Part shown: one piece after another, positions 62,858 through 64,000 of the stretch
Position numbering within the stretch: position 1 is the first letter of the stretch
How the letters are laid out: each line of letters opens with the position of its first letter
DNA from: Sphingomonas donggukensis
GTDB taxonomy: Bacteria > Pseudomonadota > Alphaproteobacteria > Sphingomonadales > Sphingomonadaceae
NCBI RefSeq assembly: GCF_023674425.1
Contig: NZ_CP098401.1
Location: forward strand, 2,649,501-2,713,500
DNA: 64,000 bases
Reading direction: 5' to 3'
Position numbers and translations under genes: made by a program
The notes under the pieces: model-generated
What the model saw: the letters and a program-made list of their open reading frames with translations, nothing else
The model's database searches: none
What the model was told of the DNA's origin: nothing

Positions 62858-64000
62858 ATGCGCGCGATCGGAATTGGACTGGCGATGCTGGCTTGCGTCG
62901 CGATGCCGGCGACCGCGCAGCGGCGCAGCGCGCCCCAGGTCGAGGAGCTGCCGCTCGCCGATCTCGCCGCGATGCTGGCGAGCGGGCGCACGACGTCGGA
63001 GGCGGCGACGCGCGCATACCTGGCGCGGATCGCCGCGATGGACCGCGCCGGGCCGCGGCTGCGCAGCGTCATCGCCGTCAATCCCGACGCGATCGCGCAG
63101 GCCCGCGCGCTGGATGCCGAGCGCCGCGCGGGGCGTATCCGCGGACCGCTCCACGGCGTGCCGATCCTGGTGAAGGACAATATCGAAACGCGCGACCGCA
63201 TGCCGACGACCGCGGGCAGTCTGGCGCTCAAGGACAATTTCGCCAATCGCGACGCGCCCGTGGTCGCGCGGCTGCGGGCGGCGGGTGCCGTCATCCTGGG
63301 CAAGACCAACCTGTCGGAATGGGCCAACATCCGCTCGACCGCGTCGATGAGCGGGTGGAGCGCGGTCGGCGGGCTGGTCCGTAACCCCTATGCGCTTGAT
63401 CGCTCGTCGTGCGGATCGTCGAGCGGCACCGGTGCCGCAGTCTCGGCGAGCTTCGCGGCGGCGGGGCTCGGGACCGAAACCGACGGATCGGTCGTCTGCC
63501 CGTCGTCGATGAACGGGCTGGTCGGGCTGAAGCCGACGATCGGCATGGTCAGCCGGACGCACATCGTCCCGATCAGCCACAGCCAGGACACCGCCGGGCC
63601 GATGGCGCGCAGCGTCCGCGACGCCGCGCTCCTGTTCGGCGCGATGGTCGGCAACGATCCCGCCGATGCGACGACATTGGGGGCGGACGCCCGCCGCCGC
63701 GATTTTGCCGCAGGCCTGTCGCCCACCGCGCTGCAAGGCGTCCGCGTCGGCGTGCTGCGGCCCAAGATGGGCGCGCATCTGTCTGCCCACTACGCCGCGA
63801 CGCTCGATGCGCTGCGGCGGGCCGGGGCGGTGCTGGTCGACGTCACCCAGCCTAAGCTCGACGGCATGGGCGATGCAGAGTTCGAGGTGCTGAAGATGGA
63901 GTTGAAGACCGACCTCAACGCCTATCTCGCGACCACCCCGGCGGCAGTGAAGACGCGGACGCTGGCCGACGTCATCGCCTTCAACCGTGCGAATGCGGGC
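62858..64000 (+). CDS. Amidase-signature enzyme, 5' part
   Basis: At least 381 residues, running off the window. It has a signal peptide (about 1-20, ending ATAQ) and the amidase Ser-cisSer-Lys triad: K106 in ILVKDN, serine around 187 in SCGSSSGTGAAV, and nucleophile S211 in TETDGSVVCPSS. LADLAAMLASGRTTSEAATRAYLARI is the usual N-terminus. It cleaves amide bonds of an unknown substrate, likely in the periplasm. ATG 62858 follows TGAGGGGGAGCAGCACG. Confidence 0.95.
   Translation, partial: MRAIGIGLAMLACVAMPATAQRRSAPQVEELPLADLAAMLASGRTTSEAATRAYLARIAAMDRAGPRLRSVIAVNPDAIAQARALDAERRAGRIRGPLHGVPILVKDNIETRDRMPTTAGSLALKDNFANRDAPVVARLRAAGAVILGKTNLSEWANIRSTASMSGWSAVGGLVRNPYALDRSSCGSSSGTGAAVSASFAAAGLGTETDGSVVCPSSMNGLVGLKPTIGMVSRTHIVPISHSQDTAGPMARSVRDAALLFGAMVGNDPADATTLGADARRRDFAAGLSPTALQGVRVGVLRPKMGAHLSAHYAATLDALRRAGAVLVDVTQPKLDGMGDAEFEVLKMELKTDLNAYLATTPAAVKTRTLADVIAFNRANAG

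Overview
The window is GC-rich, tightly packed bacterial chromosome and most resembles a sphingomonad (Alphaproteobacteria, Sphingomonas-like). The evidence is the OmpA-type porin, an EipA/DUF1134 protein, a TonB-dependent receptor, a split MetH, an alphaproteobacterial LexA box, and a gene-transfer-agent (GTA) cluster in the Rhodobacter order. I know of no phylogenetic marker here that would fix the species.

Layout. (1) 1-4.2 kb: the 3' end of thiC, then a short accessory run. It holds a visibly AT-richer gene with a zinc ribbon and a TIR/deoxyribosyltransferase-like domain, a VOC protein, a DUF3253 protein, an Arr-type rifamycin ADP-ribosyltransferase, two small-domain proteins and two tiny ORFs. 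(2) 4.5-19.8 kb: a complete GTA-like structural cluster, with terminase, portal, protease, capsid, head-tail connectors, tail tube, chaperones, short tape measure, a sheath/DUF2460 fusion, DUF2163, NlpC/P60, the large host-specificity protein and DUF2793. Head-spike base and fibre genes sit directly behind the capsid gene. The capsid gene is bracketed by terminator-like hairpins and preceded by a 43-residue peptide gene. (3) 19.9-28.9 kb: porin, a gene-poor stretch of about 850 bp, ygfZ/pyrC divergent pair, eipA, tRNA-Ser(GCT), an FAD reductase, a TonB-like transducer, an aldo/keto reductase and small lipoproteins.

(4) 28.9-34.8 kb: a methionine operon made of an ArsR-methyltransferase regulator, metF, and metH as two genes. 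A 20-bp perfect palindrome lies in front of it. (5) 34.9-37.7 kb: a GFA-family protein behind a GAAC-N7-GAAC LexA box, an MFS sugar porter and two small membrane proteins. (6) 37.8-52.7 kb: a sugar-utilisation locus with a complete maltose-type ABC importer, a LacI regulator, GH1, GH3 and a GH144-like glucanase, and a TonB-dependent receptor. Matching AACCGGTT-centred operators precede lacI and lie between the receptor and GH3 genes. The enzyme set suggests a beta-glucan, possibly beta-1,2-glucan, is hydrolysed outside the inner membrane and its products imported. (7) 52.7-64 kb: an EEP-family hydrolase, a TetR regulator, a large DUF2339 membrane protein, class I ribonucleotide reductase nrdB/nrdA separated by small genes and repeats, a DUF559 gene embedded in repeats, an intradiol-dioxygenase-like lipoprotein and the 5' part of an amidase.

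Several interspersed repeat families recur: an 82-bp paired REP unit and its single copies, a two-hairpin element with compensatory changes, and GGGAGAGGG-type repeats around DUF559. No CRISPR array, rRNA, integrase or transposase was seen. Coordinates and translations were read by eye; family names are from recognition of motifs, not from searches.
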